A stretch of DNA of 64,000 bases from Desulfobacterales bacterium (GCA_016342285.1 JAEINQ010000021.1:27046-91045), one strand, 5' to 3'. Shown: positions 44,432-53,331, counted from the stretch's first letter. Made by a program: numbers and translations. The notes: generated from the sequence alone by a model not told the origin.

Positions 44432-46564
44432 CTATGACGATTTCAGGATTATCCGGGCATCGGCGATGCTCAACCCATTTTCATGAACCAGGACCGGGTT
44501 GAGATCCATCTCTTCGATGTCGGGATAGGCTTCGACGATTTCCGAAACAGTTAAAAGCAGGCGCTTGAGCGCCTTCTTGTCCGACGGAGGCCCGCCGCGG
44601 AATCCGTCTAGAAGCCTGGCCGATCGGATCTCATCGACCATTTTCTGGGCGGTTTTGAGGGAGATGGGCAGCACCCGAAAGACCACGTCTTTGAGCACCT
44701 CCACCAGCACGCCGCCGATTCCGAACATGATGACAGGGCCGAACTGATCGTCTGTTTTGGTGCCGATGATGACCTCCTGGCCGTGCTCGAGCATGGGGGC
44801 AATCAGGACCCCCCGGATGTCCTGGGCATTGAACCGGTGGGCATTGGCAATGATGGTGTCAAAACCCTCCCTGGCTTCGTTCTCGGAGTGGACGTTGAGC
44901 CGCACGCCGCCGGCATCGCTTTTGTGGAGAATATCCGGGGAGACGATCTTCATGGCCACCGGAAAGCCGATCTGGGCTGCGACCAAGGCCGCTTCCTCGG
45001 CCGATGTGGCCACCGCTTCCGGGGCGATTCCCACCCCGTGGGCCCGGAACAGTTGTTTGGCCTCGGGTTCGAGCAGGACGTTTCGGCCTTCGCGCCTTGC
45101 CTGGTCAATCATTTCCTGAACCTTGGGATTGGCCTTTCTCCCCCAATTCAGAACGAAACTGGCCTTGGCGTGATAGCTTTTCAGATAACTGCCGTACTGA
45201 GCCAACACCCCGATACACTTGCAGGCCACTTCCAGAGAATCGTAGACCGGGATGCCGTAATAGCGCAGCAGATCCAGGGAGTGCGGATATTTGGAACTGA
45301 AGAGGCTGTGGACGACAATGGGCTTTTTGTACTTGCGCACCATTTTTCCCATCTGGTGGGCGGCGTCCTCTTCTTTTAAGGAGAGACTTTTGGCGAACCG
45401 GATGCCGTAACCGCCAAAGAGTCCAACGATGAGCAGGCCGCCGATGCCGGGATCTTTTAAAATGGCCCGGGCACAGTCGGCAAAGATCGACGGATCATCA
45501 TCGGTGCCGCCGGCAACATCCACCGGGTTTGGCCGGGAGGCGGCGGCAGGAAGGATGCTTTTCAGCTTTTCTTGCGTTTTATCGGACAGTAAGGGGATTT
45601 CCATCCCCAGGTCGGTCAGGTTGTCGGCGGCGATGGTGGCATGCCCCCCGCCGTCGGCCAGAATGGCCACCGTTCGGTTCTTGATGGGTGGCAGGCTGGA
45701 GAGGGTTTCGGCGGCAGGAAAAAGTTCGTCCGAGTTTTCGATGACAATGATGCCGGCCCGGGTAAAGGCGCCCCGGGCCACTTCGGAGATGCCGGCCAGG
45801 GCGCCGGTGTGGGATCCGGCCGAGCGCTTGCCGGTGGAGGACCGACCGCTTTTGAGCAGGATAATCGGTTTGTCGATGGTGGTCTTGTAGGCCGCCTGAA
45901 GAAACTCCCTTCCCTGGCGCATCCCTTCCACGTACATGAGGATGGCCCGGGTGTCCGGGTCCTGGCGGAAGAACTCCAGGTATTCATGAAACTGAATGTC
46001 CGTTTCGTTTCCTACCCCCACGTAATAGGAAAACCCCTTGTGGCTCTTCAGGCCGGCTTCGGTAAACAGGGTCAGGGCCATGTTGCCGCTCTGGGAGAGA
46101 AGGGCAATGTCGCCCCGGGGAGCGTCTTTCAACCCGACCAGGTTCATTCGCTTTTTGAGGTTCATCATCCCCGAGGTGTTGGGGCCGATGATCCGGATGC
46201 CGTATTGTTTTGCCACGGCAAGCATCTCGTTTTCCAACAGCCTCCCTTCCTTGCCGGTTTCACCAAACCCGCCGGCCAGAATGACGGCCCCCTGGACCCC
46301 CTTTTTTCCGCATTCCTCCAGTACGCTGGGGATGCTGCGGGCCGGTGTGGCCACCAGGGCCAGGTCGACCGGTCCTTCGATATCCGAGACCCGGCCGTAA
46401 CATTTAAGCCCCAGAATGCTTTTTTCCCGCGGGTTAACCGGGTAGATGGTGCCTTCAAATTTTTCATCCAAAAGGGTTCGGATGGTCTGATATCCCCGTT
46501 TGGTTTCGTTCTTGGACGCTCCGATGATGGCCACGGAATCGGCATTGAGCACTCTGTCCAGCAT
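44432..46564 (-). CDS. ADP-forming acetate/acyl-CoA synthetase, fused alpha-beta
   Basis: A 710-residue single-chain acyl-CoA synthetase (NDP-forming). The CoA-binding alpha part (about 1-460) shows SVAIIGASKNETKRGYQTIR, VDLALVATPARSIPSVLEECGKKG, IIGPNTSGMMN and the phospho-His loop GSHTGALAG near residue 255. The ATP-grasp beta part (about 490-710) has the swinging His/Lys region FPVAMKIVSPDILHKSDAGGVRL and GPVIMFGIGGVLVEVLKDV, ending in the acid pair EMDLNPVLV. The enzyme reversibly converts acyl-CoA, ADP and Pi to acid and ATP. It gives substrate-level ATP in acetate- or acyl-CoA-producing anaerobes. It follows the enoyl-CoA hydratase gene on the same strand, separated by about 50 bp containing repeat R4a. 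Confidence 0.9.
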   Translation of the reverse strand: MLDRVLNADSVAIIGASKNETKRGYQTIRTLLDEKFEGTIYPVNPREKSILGLKCYGRVSDIEGPVDLALVATPARSIPSVLEECGKKGVQGAVILAGGFGETGKEGRLLENEMLAVAKQYGIRIIGPNTSGMMNLKKRMNLVGLKDAPRGDIALLSQSGNMALTLFTEAGLKSHKGFSYYVGVGNETDIQFHEYLEFFRQDPDTRAILMYVEGMRQGREFLQAAYKTTIDKPIILLKSGRSSTGKRSAGSHTGALAGISEVARGAFTRAGIIVIENSDELFPAAETLSSLPPIKNRTVAILADGGGHATIAADNLTDLGMEIPLLSDKTQEKLKSILPAAASRPNPVDVAGGTDDDPSIFADCARAILKDPGIGGLLIVGLFGGYGIRFAKSLSLKEEDAAHQMGKMVRKYKKPIVVHSLFSSKYPHSLDLLRYYGIPVYDSLEVACKCIGVLAQYGSYLKSYHAKASFVLNWGRKANPKVQEMIDQARREGRNVLLEPEAKQLFRAHGVGIAPEAVATSAEEAALVAAQIGFPVAMKIVSPDILHKSDAGGVRLNVHSENEAREGFDTIIANAHRFNAQDIRGVLIAPMLEHGQEVIIGTKTDDQFGPVIMFGIGGVLVEVLKDVVFRVLPISLKTAQKMVDEIRSARLLDGFRGGPPSDKKALKRLLLTVSEIVEAYPDIEEMDLNPVLVHENGLSIADARIILKSS

Positions 46565-46575
46565 AATCCCTCCAT

Positions 46576-46615
46576 AAATTTTCTGGCGAAAATTTATATG
46601 ACGCGACTTCGTCGC
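46576..46615 (+). repeat. Double-hairpin repeat R4, copy a
   Basis: AAATTTTCTGGCGAAAATTT followed by ATATGACGCGACTTCGTCGC: a first stem with an A/T-rich outside and a GGC-type loop, then GCGAC-TTC-GTCGC. It occupies the 50-bp gap between the acyl-CoA synthetase and hydratase genes. The T-run after it could act as a terminator on the plus strand. Confidence 0.7.
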
Positions 46616-47382
46616 TATTTTTTTTCTTTTCGGTCTTCAAAGTCTTGCAGGGAAGTCTGGCGTTCCTTGGTGGAGACGCAGGCCAGGCAGGCTTCCACCT
46701 CAAAGTCCATCAGGGCTTCCAGGCTTACTTCGTGGGCCATGGACAATCCCTTTTTGATTATTTTGATGGAAAAGGCCGAGTTGGCTACGATGGTTCTTGC
46801 CATGGACCGCGCCTCTTCCATGAGGCGGTCGGCCGGCACCGCTCGATTGACCAGACCGATGCGTTCGGCTTCCCGGCCGTCAATGTTTTCCGCGGTAAAA
46901 AGCAGTTCCTTGGCCTTGCCTGGCCCTACCAGGTCCTGGATCAGGCGCATGGCCCCGCCGGTGACCGAAGAGGTCACCCGTGCCTCCGGGGAGCCGATCT
47001 GGGCATCTTCGGCGGCGATGCGGATGTCGCAGGCCAGGGCCAGTTCATAGCCCGAGCCCAGGGCGTAACCGTTGACGGCCGCTATGGTGGGCTTTTCGAA
47101 TCGAAGAATTTTTCGGGTGGCCTCCTGGAGCTCCTCCAGGTAGTCCCGGTAGTCTTCGACACTGCGGGTTTTGGATTCCTTGAGATCGGCACCGGTTGAA
47201 AACGCCCGGCCCTGGCCGGTGACAATGACCGCGCCCACGGCCGGGTCGTGGCCGGCATCTTCCAGGGCGTCTTGGAATTCGACCCATAGCTGTTTGTTCA
47301 TGGCGTTGAGCACCCGGGGTCGGTTTAGGGCGATGACGGCTGCCCCATCGTTTTTTTCGTAAAGAATGCAGGCGTATTCCAT
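46615..47382 (-). CDS. Enoyl-CoA hydratase/isomerase
   Basis: A 255-residue crotonase-fold protein. It has VIALNRPRVLNAMN (about residue 15-28), the oxyanion-hole segment GQGRAFSTGADLKE near 60, and the second helix/loop KPTIAAVNGYALGSGYELALACDIRIAAEDAQIGSPEA near 95-130, with the first catalytic acid retained (GYELAL). The following stretch, TSSVTGGAMRLIQDLVG, differs from the usual PGxGGTxxLPR of hydratases, so isomerase or related activities are possible. The start at 47382 has GGAG 6 nt away; the frame is open to 47502 but without family similarity. It is probably transcribed with the ADP-forming synthetase. Confidence 0.88.
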   Translation of the reverse strand: MEYACILYEKNDGAAVIALNRPRVLNAMNKQLWVEFQDALEDAGHDPAVGAVIVTGQGRAFSTGADLKESKTRSVEDYRDYLEELQEATRKILRFEKPTIAAVNGYALGSGYELALACDIRIAAEDAQIGSPEARVTSSVTGGAMRLIQDLVGPGKAKELLFTAENIDGREAERIGLVNRAVPADRLMEEARSMARTIVANSAFSIKIIKKGLSMAHEVSLEALMDFEVEACLACVSTKERQTSLQDFEDRKEKK

Positions 47383-47520
47383 GGCAGGCTCCAGTGGCAA
47401 GAGGTGTGGACGGGGGAAAACGAAAAAAGCGGATTCGAGGGATGGCACCCTTTCCGCTCCTGTTGGGTATTTCATCATTAAATTGGAGGTTACGGATATC
47501 AATGCGGGAGGTCAAGGAAA

Positions 47521-47566
47521 AATAAAATTGCTGGCACGATTTTATGAGGGACGACTTCGCCGTCAC
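47521..47566 (+). repeat. Double-hairpin repeat R4, copy b
   Basis: AAAATTGCTGGCACGATTTT followed by ATGAGGGACGACTTCGCCGTC. Same plan as copies a, c and d, more diverged. Confidence 0.55.
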
Positions 47567-47708
47567 TGGTCTGCGCAGATCACGGACCGCTTGATCCATT
47601 ACCCATTCTTTCGAAATTGGAAACGCTCAATTTAGGTACTTTGAGTCCCTTGAGTAAAATGAATAACCGGAATATAAGGTGGTTCGGTATTGTTTCAATT
47701 CGCCGTTG

Positions 47709-47885
47709 GAATCCTGTGGGCGTGGTCAGAGTCAATTGGCTATGCCGAGACAGCTATGGGGCAAGTGACTAAAGTGAACTAAAGTTTGGAGTGAGCTAAA
47801 GTTAAGGAATTCTGCCTGTTATAAAAAACCGGTGGAGCGTAGCGACGCCTCAACTTTAGTCACTTTAGCTCACTTTAGTCACTCC
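47709..47885 (+). repeat. Dispersed MITE-like repeat R5, copy b
   Basis: The first ~100 bp match 19453-19573 (GGTCAGAGTCAATTGG and following). The element then folds back: left arm TGACTAAAGTGAACTAAAG ... GAGCTAAAGTT, right arm AACTTTAGTCACTTTAGC ... TTTAGTCACTCC, around a central ~50 bp that includes GGAGCGTAGCGACGCC. No gene is supported in 47383-48010. Confidence 0.65.
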
Positions 47886-48010
47886 ACACTTATTTTGGGT
47901 CGGTAACCCAGCCCCTTCCAGGGGCAAACCAAAGCCTGATCCTCTGGGCCAGGATTCTTTACTTTGAAGAGCGGATCCACCACCACCGAAAGCGCCATTG
48001 GAGACCGTAC

Positions 48011-48616
48011 GTGACCATCCCGACGCAAAACCAATGCTTTCAAATGCTCCATGACAGTGCCATGCCCGAGCATATCGTGGCCCATTCACTTCAGGTCTGT
48101 CGCGTGGCACGGTTGCTGACCGGCGCGTTGATTCAAAGGGGTGCGGCCCTGGATATGGACTTGGTGACAGCCTCGGCGTTGCTGCACGACATTACCAAGC
48201 CGAGGAGCTTTGAAACCGGGGAAAACCATTGCGAAACCGGCGCGGCTCTCCTTGCGGAGAAGGGGTATGGCAGGGTGGGAAAGATTGTCGGGCAGCATGT
48301 GCGGCTTGACGCTTATGCGCCGGGGGGGGAACCGACCGAGGCGGGAATCGTCAACTACGCCGACAAACGGGTGCTTCACGACCAGGTGGCCTCATTGGAT
48401 CGGCGGATGGCCTATATACTGGAACGTTACGGCAAGGCGCCGGATTCGGACCGGCGTATTCGTTGGCTTTGGGATGTATCCGCTGAACTGGAAAGGCGAA
48501 TTTACCGGGATCTTTCCTTTGCTCCAGCGGATCTTGATGGCCAGATCGGTGATGTGGACAACTCCCCTGAAATGAAGGCCTTTAAGGCCGTGGCAGCCGC
48601 CTGTCCGGACCCATAA
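48011..48616 (+). CDS. HD-domain phosphohydrolase
   Basis: A 201-residue cytoplasmic protein. The HD metal-binding pattern is visible as H-xx-SL-V near residue 22 (EHIVAHSLQVCRVARL), the HD pair in SALLHDITKP near 58, and further His/Asp residues (NHCETGAALL, IVGQHVRLDAY, VNYADKRVLHD). This is the small HDIG-type phosphohydrolase group, which acts on nucleotides or is found near RNA-processing genes. The start is a GTG at 48011; no strong Shine-Dalgarno sequence is seen. It stands alone between repeat-rich gaps. Confidence 0.8.
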   Translation: MTIPTQNQCFQMLHDSAMPEHIVAHSLQVCRVARLLTGALIQRGAALDMDLVTASALLHDITKPRSFETGENHCETGAALLAEKGYGRVGKIVGQHVRLDAYAPGGEPTEAGIVNYADKRVLHDQVASLDRRMAYILERYGKAPDSDRRIRWLWDVSAELERRIYRDLSFAPADLDGQIGDVDNSPEMKAFKAVAAACPDP

Positions 48617-48662
48617 AAACGCAACATTTAAAACGCTCAGTTTAGGATATTATATGTAGTTT

Positions 48663-48874
48663 ACCACAGAGTCACAGAGAACGCAGAGAGTTTTCTTTTT
48701 TTTTCACAGATCGGGAGACGACGATCTGTGAAAAGTGAACACTGTTGCTGGCTTTCTTATCCCCGGCCGCCGTCTCCCGGCCGGGGATAAACGATAAAAA
48801 GCTCTGTGACCTCAGTGTCTCAGTGGTTAAAGCATTCCTTGTCAATGTCACAATATTTACGCCTACAAGTACTT
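48663..48874 (+). repeat. Kissing-loop repeat R2, copy a
   Basis: A 212-bp element. Its reverse complement at 55452-55663 looks identical base for base. The outer parts carry CCACAGAGTCACAGAG at the left and CTCTGTGACCTCAGTG then TCTCAGTGGTT toward the right, a rough inverted repeat. Inside are two hairpins with 13-bp stems: 48701-48734 (arms TTTTCACAGATCG/CGATCTGTGAAAA, loop GGAGACGA) and 48757-48790 (arms TTATCCCCGGCCG/CGGCCGGGGATAA, loop CCGTCTCC). The loops are complementary over 7 nt (GGAGACG with CGTCTCC), so the two hairpins could pair loop-to-loop in RNA. Confidence 0.9.
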
Positions 48875-48973
48875 AGACATTGGCGTCTATCGCCGGGACA
48901 CAGGCATAGCGGTGTAACCCGAATTTACGTCCTCTGGGCCAGGATTTTTTACATTCCCTCCCCCCCATCTCGC

Positions 48974-49118
48974 ACCCTTCCACCTTCCACCTTCCACCTT
49001 CCACCTTCCACCTTCAGTCTTCAGTCTTCAGTCTTCAGTCTTCAGCCTTCAGTCTTCAGTCTTCGGCCTTCAGTCTTCAGTCTTCGGCCTTCAGTCTTCA
49101 GTCTTCAGCCTTCAGCCT
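48974..49118 (+). repeat. Heptamer tandem arrays (CCTTCCA then CTTCAGT)
   Basis: About five units of CCTTCCA are followed by about fifteen units of CTTCAGT with variants CTTCAGC and CTTCGGC. The period is 7 bp throughout. It ends within about a dozen bases of the helicase stop codon. Confidence 0.9.
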
Positions 49119-49129
49119 TATCCCTGATA

Positions 49130-51235
49130 TTAATCCGTCGGCAGGACCGGTTCCCGAACGATGCTCTCAATGGCCCGGGCAGCGGTTTCGGCGGCCGAGG
49201 GAAAGACGTTTCCCAGGGCGCGAATGTGGCGCAAGTTGTCGGCGGTCCTCAAAATCAGCATGGCCAGACTCCCTTCTTCCATTTCCGACAGACGGTGGAC
49301 GTCTGACCAGTCCATCCCTTCGGCCCAGAGAAATACCGTGACAGCCGCCCTGAAATACAGGGGGCGGACCTGGAACTCGGCGTCGATCATTTCCCGGGCA
49401 AAAGGCCGCAGTTTTTTTACGACGTTTTTAAATGCTGCCTGAAGCCGTGTGGGAATGATGCGCTTGTCGGCGGTATCGGCCAGTTCTTTTTCGTTGACAA
49501 AGGCGGCGATGATGCCGGCCAAAAGCGACGGGTCGGAATCCGGCAGAACGCCTCGCCGAAAGCCCTCGGCAATCATCAGGGGCTCATCTACGCGTAGCTG
49601 GGAGGCCCACAAACCGTCTTCCGTGAGTTTGCCATCCATGGAAACATATTGGTGGTTTTGCAAAAAGTCGAGATGGCGCTGGAAGTCCAGGGATAGAAAC
49701 CGTTCGCCGGACAGTCTGCCTGTCTGGCCGCGCTTTCGGTGGCGCGTGATCTGAAAAGCGGCCAGGGAGCGCGACAACAAATCTTCGACCTGCTCGGGGC
49801 TGTGGGACATGAGCAGGTTTAAAACCATGGAAAAATTGATTCGGATCTGGCTGTCCACCGCGCCCGCTGGCGTGCTAAACAGTTTTGCCGCCATGGGAAC
49901 GTCCATGAATTTACCCGGCACCACCACGGCAAAGCCGATGCGGTCCATTCCCCGGCGGCCGGCCCGGCCCGTCATTTGATGGAGTTCCGTCGATGTCAGG
50001 GGCGCGAACCCCGTACCGTTGAACCGATCCGAGTTGAAAAAAATCACGGTTCGGGCCGGGAAATTGACGCCGGCTGCTACTGTGGAGGTGGCGAAGATGG
50101 CGTGAAGCAGGCCCTCGGTCATCAGGCTTTCCAAAACCATCTTCCAGGCCGGTAGCTGGCCGCTGTGATGAGCGCCCACGGCAAGGGTCTCGATGTGCTG
50201 GCGCTGGCGGTGTGAGGCAATGTGGGGGTGTTGCTCGGCCAGTTGTGCCACCTTGTCCGCCAGTCGCTTCTGTTGCCCGGTTTGCCAGGGCAGCGCATTC
50301 AGGCAAAGATCCAGGGCACGGTCGCAGTCGGCCCGTGATTTGAGAAAGAAGATGGCGGGCAGCAGGTCAAAACGATGCAAAATTTTCAGGATCTGGCCGA
50401 AGGGGGGGAGCCTTCCGGGCGGGGCCATCAGGGGCGGGCTGCTGCTGCGTACGTAGTCGCCGACTTTTTTGTACAGGCGCGAGGGCTTTTGGGGAGAAGG
50501 ATCGGTCAGGGGCATGAGGGTGCCGTCGGGATGAAGAAAGATCGGCGACAGGGGAACGGGCCGAAGGGTTTCTTTCACCACCCGGCAGGGTCGGCCCCGC
50601 AGGTCCGAGAGCCACTGGGCAATTTCATCGGCGTTGCCGATGGTGGCCGAGAGCATGAGCAAGGGAATGCGCGGTGGGAGGTAGATCATGATTTCTTCCC
50701 AGACCACCCCCCGGTCGGGGTCTCCCAGAAAATGGGCTTCATCCAGGATCACCAGGTCGGCGGCCAGGGTTTCGCCCTGCCCCATGGCGTCATAGAGCTG
50801 GTTGCGAAGGATTTCCGTGGTGCCGACGATGATCGGCGCATCGGGGTTTTCCTTGCGGTCTCCGGTGAGAATGCCCAGGTTTTCGGAGCCGAAAAGGGCG
50901 GCAAAATCCCTGTATTTGGCGTTGGACAACGCTTTGAGCGGGGAAGCATACCACGCCCTGCCGCCCTGGCGAAGCGTCCGTTCCATGGTCTGCTCGGCAA
51001 TCCAGGTTTTGCCGCTGCCGGTGGGGGCGGTCACCAGGCAGTCCGCCTGGGGAATGCATGACACGGCCTCAATCTGAAAGGGGTCCGGTAGAAAGGGCGC
51101 AGCTTGGGGAACGCCGATTTCATCGAAGACCGATTTGAGGCGGGCGTCGGCGCGGGGCTGGATTTTGGGTATGGCCGACCATTTTCCGTTCGGCTGCCGA
51201 GGCCGGCTTCGGGGGTGATACGGGCGCCGCTTCAT
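49130..51235 (-). CDS. Ski2-like DEAD/DEAH-box helicase
   Basis: A 701-residue superfamily 2 helicase. Motif I is APTGSGKTW near residue 70, Ia SPLKALSNAK, II DEAH (VILDEAHFLGDP near 160), III SAT (LMLSATIGNADE) and VI QMTGRAGRRGMDR near 420. After the two RecA domains comes a helical C-terminal region of about 230 residues with a winged-helix and ratchet-like pattern, as in Ski2/Mtr4/Hel308-type helicases. The N-terminus is basic (MKRRPYHPRSRPRQP). It probably unwinds RNA or structured nucleic acid. Its ATG overlaps the cooC stop, so the two are co-transcribed; the reason for the pairing is not known. Confidence 0.88.
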   Translation of the reverse strand: MKRRPYHPRSRPRQPNGKWSAIPKIQPRADARLKSVFDEIGVPQAAPFLPDPFQIEAVSCIPQADCLVTAPTGSGKTWIAEQTMERTLRQGGRAWYASPLKALSNAKYRDFAALFGSENLGILTGDRKENPDAPIIVGTTEILRNQLYDAMGQGETLAADLVILDEAHFLGDPDRGVVWEEIMIYLPPRIPLLMLSATIGNADEIAQWLSDLRGRPCRVVKETLRPVPLSPIFLHPDGTLMPLTDPSPQKPSRLYKKVGDYVRSSSPPLMAPPGRLPPFGQILKILHRFDLLPAIFFLKSRADCDRALDLCLNALPWQTGQQKRLADKVAQLAEQHPHIASHRQRQHIETLAVGAHHSGQLPAWKMVLESLMTEGLLHAIFATSTVAAGVNFPARTVIFFNSDRFNGTGFAPLTSTELHQMTGRAGRRGMDRIGFAVVVPGKFMDVPMAAKLFSTPAGAVDSQIRINFSMVLNLLMSHSPEQVEDLLSRSLAAFQITRHRKRGQTGRLSGERFLSLDFQRHLDFLQNHQYVSMDGKLTEDGLWASQLRVDEPLMIAEGFRRGVLPDSDPSLLAGIIAAFVNEKELADTADKRIIPTRLQAAFKNVVKKLRPFAREMIDAEFQVRPLYFRAAVTVFLWAEGMDWSDVHRLSEMEEGSLAMLILRTADNLRHIRALGNVFPSAAETAARAIESIVREPVLPTD

Positions 51236-51990
51236 TCCAGCCCGCGAAGCATGTCAATGACCGCTGCTTTGGTCTTGGTTTCGGTGTCAAAGGGCGATAT
51301 CCCCGCCAGGTCGGCTTCGATCAGGGCCTGATCGTAGGGGAGAAATCCGAGAAACGCGAAGTCGGGCAGATGTTCCCTTAAAAAAGCCTCGTCACCGGCG
51401 TTTCGAATCTTGTTGCCCACCACAACAATCTGATCCAGGCCGATGTCACCGGCGAGCTTGCGGATGTGTTCGGCCGTATCGATGCTGCGCCGGCCCGGTT
51501 CGACCACCACGATGAGCCGGTCCACGGCCCTTGCCGTACCCCGGCCCAGGTGCTCGATGCCGGCCTCCATGTCCATGACCACCACTTCGTCCCTTGCCAG
51601 CACCACATGGGTGACCAGTGCCCGCAGCAAGGTACTCTCCGGGCAGATGCATCCGTGTCCGCCTTTGGGCACCCCGCCCAGGCGCATGAGCTTGATGTTT
51701 TCAAATCGTGCGGAAAGGGCCTCGGGCAGATCATCCACCTTTGGGTTCAGCTTGAAAAAGCCGCCCATGGAGCCGGGTTTGGATTCGGTCCGTTCCATGA
51801 TCAGGTCCTTCATTTCGGCGATGGGGACAATCTTATCCGCACCCGTGATGCCCAGGGCCGACGCCAGGTTGGCATCGGGGTCGGCATCGATGGCCAGTAC
51901 ATGCTTGCCCTGGGCGTTTAAGGCCCGGATCAATAAAGATGAAAATGTGGTCTTTCCGACCCCGCCTTTGCCGCTAACAGCGAGTTTCAT
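51232..51990 (-). CDS. cooC: CooC-type P-loop ATPase (CODH nickel-insertion accessory protein)
   Basis: A 252-residue MinD/NifH-fold ATPase. The deviant Walker A is KGGVGKTT (residues 7-14), with switch I ADPDANLASALG, the CooC-specific GGVPKGGHGCICPESTLLRAL with Cys residues near 120, and Walker B DEVVVMDMEAGIEHLGRG near 140. CooC inserts or handles nickel for the C-cluster of carbon monoxide dehydrogenase, which fits the C1 genes at 4.9-14.7 kb. The usual dimer-forming CxC is here in GHGCIC. The ATG at 51990 has AAGGA 8 nt upstream; the open frame extends farther without a ribosome site. It is followed directly by the helicase gene. Confidence 0.88.
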   Translation of the reverse strand: MKLAVSGKGGVGKTTFSSLLIRALNAQGKHVLAIDADPDANLASALGITGADKIVPIAEMKDLIMERTESKPGSMGGFFKLNPKVDDLPEALSARFENIKLMRLGGVPKGGHGCICPESTLLRALVTHVVLARDEVVVMDMEAGIEHLGRGTARAVDRLIVVVEPGRRSIDTAEHIRKLAGDIGLDQIVVVGNKIRNAGDEAFLREHLPDFAFLGFLPYDQALIEADLAGISPFDTETKTKAAVIDMLRGLE

Positions 51991-52222
51991 GGGGGAATCC
52001 TTTCGCAATGGATATGTTTTATCAACAGTTGAACCCATGAACCCATTGGTGCTCATGGGGAAACGCAATGCATGTAATATAACCTGAGTTAAGCGATTGT
52101 CGAGGCTACCGGGGTATCTAAAGCGGGTTGTGCTGGCCGCCCCATCCGTCTCGCACCTTTGCCATGGATCCAAACCATGTGGCCATGGCTGCAAAGCAGG
52201 CTTTCTGAGGCGTATTTTTTGT

Positions 52223-52387
52223 ACCTGTTCACGGGGTTGAAACACTCAAAGAGTTCCGAACCCTCGCACGGTAAGCGTTTACAGGGTGTCGCAGATGCGA
52301 GGCGCCGGGCATGCAGACGTACTATGTCGTACTTCAAATGCCCGGGAACAAAGTCACGCCTCGGCGTGATGCCCTGTGAACGCTTAC
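52223..52387 (-). repeat. MITE-like repeat family R1, copy b
   Basis: Inverted relative to copy a (14798-14963). The terminal GTAAGCGTTTACAGGG and CCCTGTGAACGCTTAC, the CCCGGGCATTTGAAGT core in the minus orientation, and the trailing ggttcggaact/gaaac/cctgttc segment are all recognisable. The remaining parts of the 51991-52635 gap hold no gene. Confidence 0.8.
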
Positions 52388-52635
52388 TATTTTTTCGTTA
52401 ACCTGTTCAAGAAAAGGGACGGATTAGCCGATATTGGATTCGGCTGGGAAAGCCCTGTCAATGGGGGTGCCAAGTGGTATGATTAAAAGGTATGATTTAA
52501 ATCCCTTAAAAAAGTATGATATAGAGGTAGTGTTAATAAGTAGGAATAAAAGCTATGCATGTTCTGGGGTAGATGCAATATGGCAATAAATTCAGACATC
52601 AGTATTCCTGAAAAATTTTAACCAATAGATATTGC

Positions 52636-52664
52636 TTGACGTTTCGTAAATATACAGGTATAAA
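52636..52664 (+). promoter_or_regulatory. Predicted promoter of the MazEF-like pair
   Basis: TTGACG at 52636-52641 and TATAAA at 52659-52664, spacing 17 bp, about 30 bp before the antitoxin start. Confidence 0.7.
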
Positions 52665-52695
52665 TTCAAGGTAGTACTCAATAGGGGTATAAAAT

Positions 52696-52938
52696 ATGAA
52701 TACCCAAAAGATAGCCATCACCATTCCGAAAAAAATCCTCAAATTGATTGACGATTTCTGCAAGGGGCAAGGCATCTCGCGGAGTCGCTATATCTCCAAT
52801 CTGCTCCAGGAAAAACTGGAAGATGAGAAAAAACGTTTGATTAAAGATGCTTACGACAACGTTTTTGCGGATGAAATCGTGCGTCAGGAGCAACTTCTGA
52901 CCCCCGGGGGCATTCGGGCGGGCGGAAACAAAGGGTAG
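52696..52938 (+). CDS. Ribbon-helix-helix antitoxin (MazE/CopG-like)
   Basis: An 80-residue protein. The N-terminal beta strand and two helices (KIAITIPKKILKLIDDFCKG, then GISRSRYISNLLQEKL) are a classic ribbon-helix-helix DNA-binding fold. The C-terminal half (ADEIVRQEQLL) is charged and would wrap the toxin. It begins 4 bp before the toxin gene on the same strand, the usual antitoxin-first order. It probably represses its own promoter, whose -10 lies about 30 bp upstream. RHH antitoxins paired with MazF are common in mycobacteria and Desulfobacterota. Confidence 0.85.
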   Translation: MNTQKIAITIPKKILKLIDDFCKGQGISRSRYISNLLQEKLEDEKKRLIKDAYDNVFADEIVRQEQLLTPGGIRAGGNKG

Positions 52939-52942
52939 CGCC

Positions 52943-53290
52943 ATGGACGTTGAGAACGGTTCCATATACTGGGTCAATATGGCCGCTGGGAACAGGATTT
53001 CAGATGATGGGAAACGCCCTTTTTTGGCCGTCCAGAGCGATATTCTCAACGCCAGCAGGATTAATACCGTGGTGATGCTCGGCCTGACGGATCGGACGGA
53101 ATTTTCGCAACTCCCCGGCAATGTGACCTTGGAGTTTGGTGAAGCGAATCTGCCGCAACGATATATTGTCAATGTCAGTCAGATGGTGACGTTTGAAAAA
53201 AAGATGCTGGCTGAACGGATCGGCAGCATCGACGACACGCGGATGAGACAGGTTTACGACGGCATCAGACTGGTGTTAAACATGGAGTGA
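52943..53290 (+). CDS. MazF/PemK-family endoribonuclease toxin
   Basis: A 115-residue protein with the PemK/MazF fold: a strand opening GSIYWVNM, then KRPFLAVQSDILN near residue 28, INTVVMLGLTDRTEF near 42, GNVTLEFGEANLPQRYIVNVSQMVTF near 65, and a C-terminal helix. These toxins cut RNA at short sequences. The usual Arg/Thr catalytic region is recognisable but GKRP replaces the more common KRPVLV. It is directly downstream of the RHH antitoxin. Repeat R4c begins immediately at its stop codon. Confidence 0.85.
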   Translation: MDVENGSIYWVNMAAGNRISDDGKRPFLAVQSDILNASRINTVVMLGLTDRTEFSQLPGNVTLEFGEANLPQRYIVNVSQMVTFEKKMLAERIGSIDDTRMRQVYDGIRLVLNME

Positions 53291-53331
53291 AATTGCTCGG
53301 GCAATTTTACTGGTAAGCGGCTTTGCCGCTT
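53290..53331 (+). repeat. Double-hairpin repeat R4, copy c
   Basis: Begins at the last base of the mazF stop codon: AAATTGCTCGGGCAATTTT then GCGGCTTTGCCGC. The first stem is AAATTGC/GCAATTT and the second is GCGGC-TTT-GCCGC. Confidence 0.75.

Noticed and set aside
48663..48874. R2 as an intact insertion sequence
   Set aside because: It is too short and has no transposase frame; it is at most a non-autonomous element.
48806..49306. Open frame made of repeated PSVFSLRPSVFSLQ-type residues
   Set aside because: It is a translation of the heptamer tandem arrays and the R2 repeat and runs into the helicase gene antisense.
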